Notes under the pieces: generated by a model
The model's input: the letters and a program-made list of their open reading frames with translations, nothing else
Databases searched by the model: none
Told to the model about the DNA's origin: nothing
From: Paenibacillus sp. Root52
GTDB taxonomy: Bacteria; Bacillota; Bacilli; Paenibacillales; Paenibacillaceae
Direction of reading: 5' to 3'
Length of the DNA: 64,000 nt
Assembly: GCF_001426865.1 (NCBI RefSeq)
Contig: NZ_LMFO01000031.1
Coordinates: 124,001-188,000 of the forward strand
Program-made: the position numbers and the translations under genes
In this document: in pieces, positions 62,007 to 64,000 of the stretch
Layout of the letters: every line of letters starts with the position of its first letter
How positions within the stretch are numbered: the stretch's first letter is position 1

Positions 62007-63296
62007 GTGAACATGCAGCGAAAAATCAATCTTCTCCTGGTACTGTTCAGCCTCATTGGCGGAGCAGTAGGTTTTGCGGCAGGGGAAATCATGCTGCATC
62101 AGTGGCTTGGAGAGATGCCGCGTCTGTTGCTGATGGGATTATATTTCGGTGTTGTTGCACTAAGTGTAGGTCTATTCTGCCTACTCGCTGAGATGATCTC
62201 ACCGAAGCTTAACGGTGCTTCATGGAAGTTGCGATATCTGAGCTTATCTTGGAAATTACTTGTCCCCGCAACGCTTGCACTCTTATTCGTGGTGGGGCTA
62301 GTGGTGCAACTGCTGTATCAGATCAATCCAGGCGGTGTGAAGCAGGTTAAGGATATCGTGCTCATGATTGACAATTCAGGTAGCATGACAGAGACCGATC
62401 CGAATAATGGTCGCTTTGAGGCAGCGAAGACACTGATTAGCCAGATGGAGAGCGATAAGCAGGTAGCCGTCATTACATTTGCGGATGAGCCAGAACTGTT
62501 GCAGCCGTTCATTGCACTGGATAATGAAGCTGCTAAGAATGAGGTATATGATAAAATTGATAGCATCGTGACGACCTCAGGTGGAACGAACTTTGATGCG
62601 GCCTTGAAAGAAGCGATGGAGCAGATTAAGGGCAAACAGGATCCGAAGCGTGGTACCGTTGCGATATTGTTATCTGACGGAATGAGTGAGGTTGATACGT
62701 CTGGCATTCTATCGGAATATGTGAATGAACAGATTGCGGTCAACACGGTAGGACTTAGTTTGGTAGACCCTTCGGGTACAGATCTATTGCGGAGCATTGC
62801 TGGGCAGACAGGTGGCCTCTATTATGATGTGCCGGATGCAGGTGGCCTTAACCTGGCCTTCCAGCAGATTTACGATACGATTGATGAACGAACACTGGTT
62901 ACGGAACGTACTGGGATGATGGAGCATAGCACGTATCTGGCTATTTTCCGCGTAGCTGCCCTGCTGTTGATTGGGGTAGCGCTGGGGGTATCACTTGGAC
63001 TGGTATTCGATAATCGCCATCTGGCACTCAGCTTCGGCATTGGTGGAGCAGTCTCAGGTCTGTTAGCGGGTCTCCTTCTAGAATGGGGGCTGGATGGATC
63101 GCCTGTCGGCGATGCATTTGTAAGGCTTGGCGCAATGCTCTTGCTGGCTTCCGTACTGACCCTGTTTACATGGATTATTCCGATGAAAGAGAACACACCA
63201 CGGAGCAATCGTGGCCGTCGCGCTGCCAGAAAAGGGAACGATTCGGCAGAAGGGTTCGGAGGGCGCGCAAGAGACAAACGAAGCAAAGGATTTTAA
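62007..63296 (+). CDS. Multi-TM vWA-domain protein
   Basis: About 429 residues. Three TM segments at about 8-30, 40-62 and 85-108, a vWA domain (about 118-290) with MIDAS DNSGSM and SGGTNFDAAL, then three TM segments (FRVAALLLIGVALGVSLGLVF, IGGAVSGLLAGLLLEW, LLLASVLTLFTWIIPM) and a basic Arg/Gly tail. The vWA domain is therefore placed between two membrane blocks, unlike the first vWA protein. The start is uncertain: GTG 62007 is best spaced from AGAAAGG, with ATG at 62001 and 62013 as alternatives. It lies 70 bases after the tubulin-paralogue gene, in the same orientation. Confidence 0.8.
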   Translation: MNMQRKINLLLVLFSLIGGAVGFAAGEIMLHQWLGEMPRLLLMGLYFGVVALSVGLFCLLAEMISPKLNGASWKLRYLSLSWKLLVPATLALLFVVGLVVQLLYQINPGGVKQVKDIVLMIDNSGSMTETDPNNGRFEAAKTLISQMESDKQVAVITFADEPELLQPFIALDNEAAKNEVYDKIDSIVTTSGGTNFDAALKEAMEQIKGKQDPKRGTVAILLSDGMSEVDTSGILSEYVNEQIAVNTVGLSLVDPSGTDLLRSIAGQTGGLYYDVPDAGGLNLAFQQIYDTIDERTLVTERTGMMEHSTYLAIFRVAALLLIGVALGVSLGLVFDNRHLALSFGIGGAVSGLLAGLLLEWGLDGSPVGDAFVRLGAMLLLASVLTLFTWIIPMKENTPRSNRGRRAARKGNDSAEGFGGRARDKRSKGF

Positions 63297-63317
63297 ACAT
63301 CGGGAGGTCTTAGGAAC

Positions 63318-63965
63318 ATGCAATTTACGGATGCAGATCCTTCGGCGCCCACAATTCGCAAACTGACACTTGCGGTGGACGAAGGCATGTGTACGCTTCG
63401 CTGGCTCTGGCCAGAGGGTGTCGAGGCTGTGTATGTTGAACGGCTGGAGGTTGCGATGCTGGGCAAAGAGAACAGCGGCGATGCACATGCGCAAGGTAAA
63501 TTGAAGCTCTATACGCGTGAGGAATACAAAGCAAGTAACGGATACGTGGATCGGATAACAGGTTTTGGAGCGATCCGTTATACGGTTTATATTTGTAGGA
63601 TGGATGACGCCGAGCCGGTACTGCTCCGTCAATTGAACGGTGAGAACACGGTAATGGCGAGTGCGGGCAAGGCGGATATTCGATTTTCCATTCGGTATAA
63701 GAGTGGTTTTTTTCAGAAAAGAAAAAGTGTATTTATGACCGTTACGACCGAAGCACCAGTTCCGAAGGAGGCTCTCTGCTATGTTCGTAAACAGGGGAGT
63801 GTTCCACTTAATAAGGAAGATGGTACGGTGTATCCATTTGTAAATGATTTTGTACCTGGAAGAAATGAGATGCCGCCCGTTGAGGTTGCGAAGGATGAAT
63901 ACGTTAGGCTATTCTTCACGGACGGCCCCAAGTATGGAACGGTGTACCGACTAATATCGGATTAA
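63318..63965 (+). CDS. Hypothetical beta-rich protein of the vWA/tubulin operon
   Basis: 215 residues, no signal peptide or TM segment. Alternating hydrophobic strands (IRKLTLAVDEGMCTLRWLW, GFGAIRYTVYICRM, DIRFSIRYKSG, SVFMTVTTE) suggest one or two immunoglobulin/FN3-like sandwiches. No family recognised. GGGAGG lies ten bases before the ATG, 21 bases after the second vWA gene. The last 35 bases of the window contain GGGGAGGGGA, a probable ribosome site for another gene beyond the edge, so the operon continues. Confidence 0.7.
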   Translation: MQFTDADPSAPTIRKLTLAVDEGMCTLRWLWPEGVEAVYVERLEVAMLGKENSGDAHAQGKLKLYTREEYKASNGYVDRITGFGAIRYTVYICRMDDAEPVLLRQLNGENTVMASAGKADIRFSIRYKSGFFQKRKSVFMTVTTEAPVPKEALCYVRKQGSVPLNKEDGTVYPFVNDFVPGRNEMPPVEVAKDEYVRLFFTDGPKYGTVYRLISD

Positions 63966-64000
63966 TTAATGGGTTGACTTTCAATTAGGGGAGGGGAGTG

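Overview
The window looks like chromosomal DNA of an endospore-forming, Gram-positive bacterium, most likely Paenibacillus or a close relative. The reasons are a complete GerA-type germinant-receptor operon, strong AGGAGG-type ribosome binding sites before nearly every gene, many intrinsic terminators, a Bacillus-style anaerobic B12 cluster (CbiX, CbiH60-like fusion, CbiD, CbiG), and Fnr, NrdR, PerR and Fur-like sites of the Firmicutes kind. No rRNA, tRNA, intact insertion sequence, prophage or CRISPR array was seen. The genus is an inference.

Layout. 1-1.8 kb (minus): PadR regulator, DUF1700-like membrane protein, DUF4097-like protein cut by the window edge. 2-3.6 kb: Rieske/FAD oxidoreductase. 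3.9-6.8 kb: multidomain GH3 glycosidase. 6.9-7.8 kb: soluble chemoreceptor. 7.9-10.5 kb: nrdD-nrdG with a combined Fnr and NrdR control region. 10.9-15 kb: GAF/histidine-kinase-like protein, aldo/keto reductase, membrane diguanylate cyclase. 15-18.1 kb: PerR-like repressor, OmpR-type regulator and catalase, with Per-box-like sites. 18.3-21.4 kb: BlaI/BlaR1-like pair, DoxX, pirin, a small unknown. 21.6-25.9 kb: germinant receptor A-C-(small two-TM D-like)-B. 26-40 kb: HemD-like protein, cobalamin riboswitch, then cbiH60-X-J-C-D-ET-L-F-G-A. Together these cover most of corrin-ring synthesis from sirohydrochlorin to cobyrinate diamide; the late steps (CbiP, CbiB, nucleotide-loop assembly) are not here. 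40.4-50.1 kb: ThuA-like, phasin-like plus UbiB kinase, SulP transporter, DEAD-box helicase and unknown membrane proteins, separated by unusually structured intergenic DNA. 50.3-52.6 kb: an AT-richer iron locus (AraC regulator, siderophore-binding lipoprotein, cupin) behind a Fur-like box.

The most interesting region is 52.9-64 kb and continues beyond the window: a vWA membrane protein, an 1129-residue tubulin-superfamily protein with the GGTGSG signature, an 805-residue protein that appears to be a G-box-less divergent tubulin paralogue, a second multi-TM vWA protein and a small beta-rich protein. They are packed as one operon, with two small membrane/zinc-ribbon genes divergent from it. This looks like a tubulin/vWA envelope-associated system of unknown function.

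Intergenic DNA also carries several structured repeat families: a foldback element in two copies whose outer stem differs in sequence but keeps pairing, a second degenerate repeat built on TAACGAAYC, a scattered GAGGTTGTTCAAAAAGTC motif, and an array of four consecutive hairpins behind the helicase gene.
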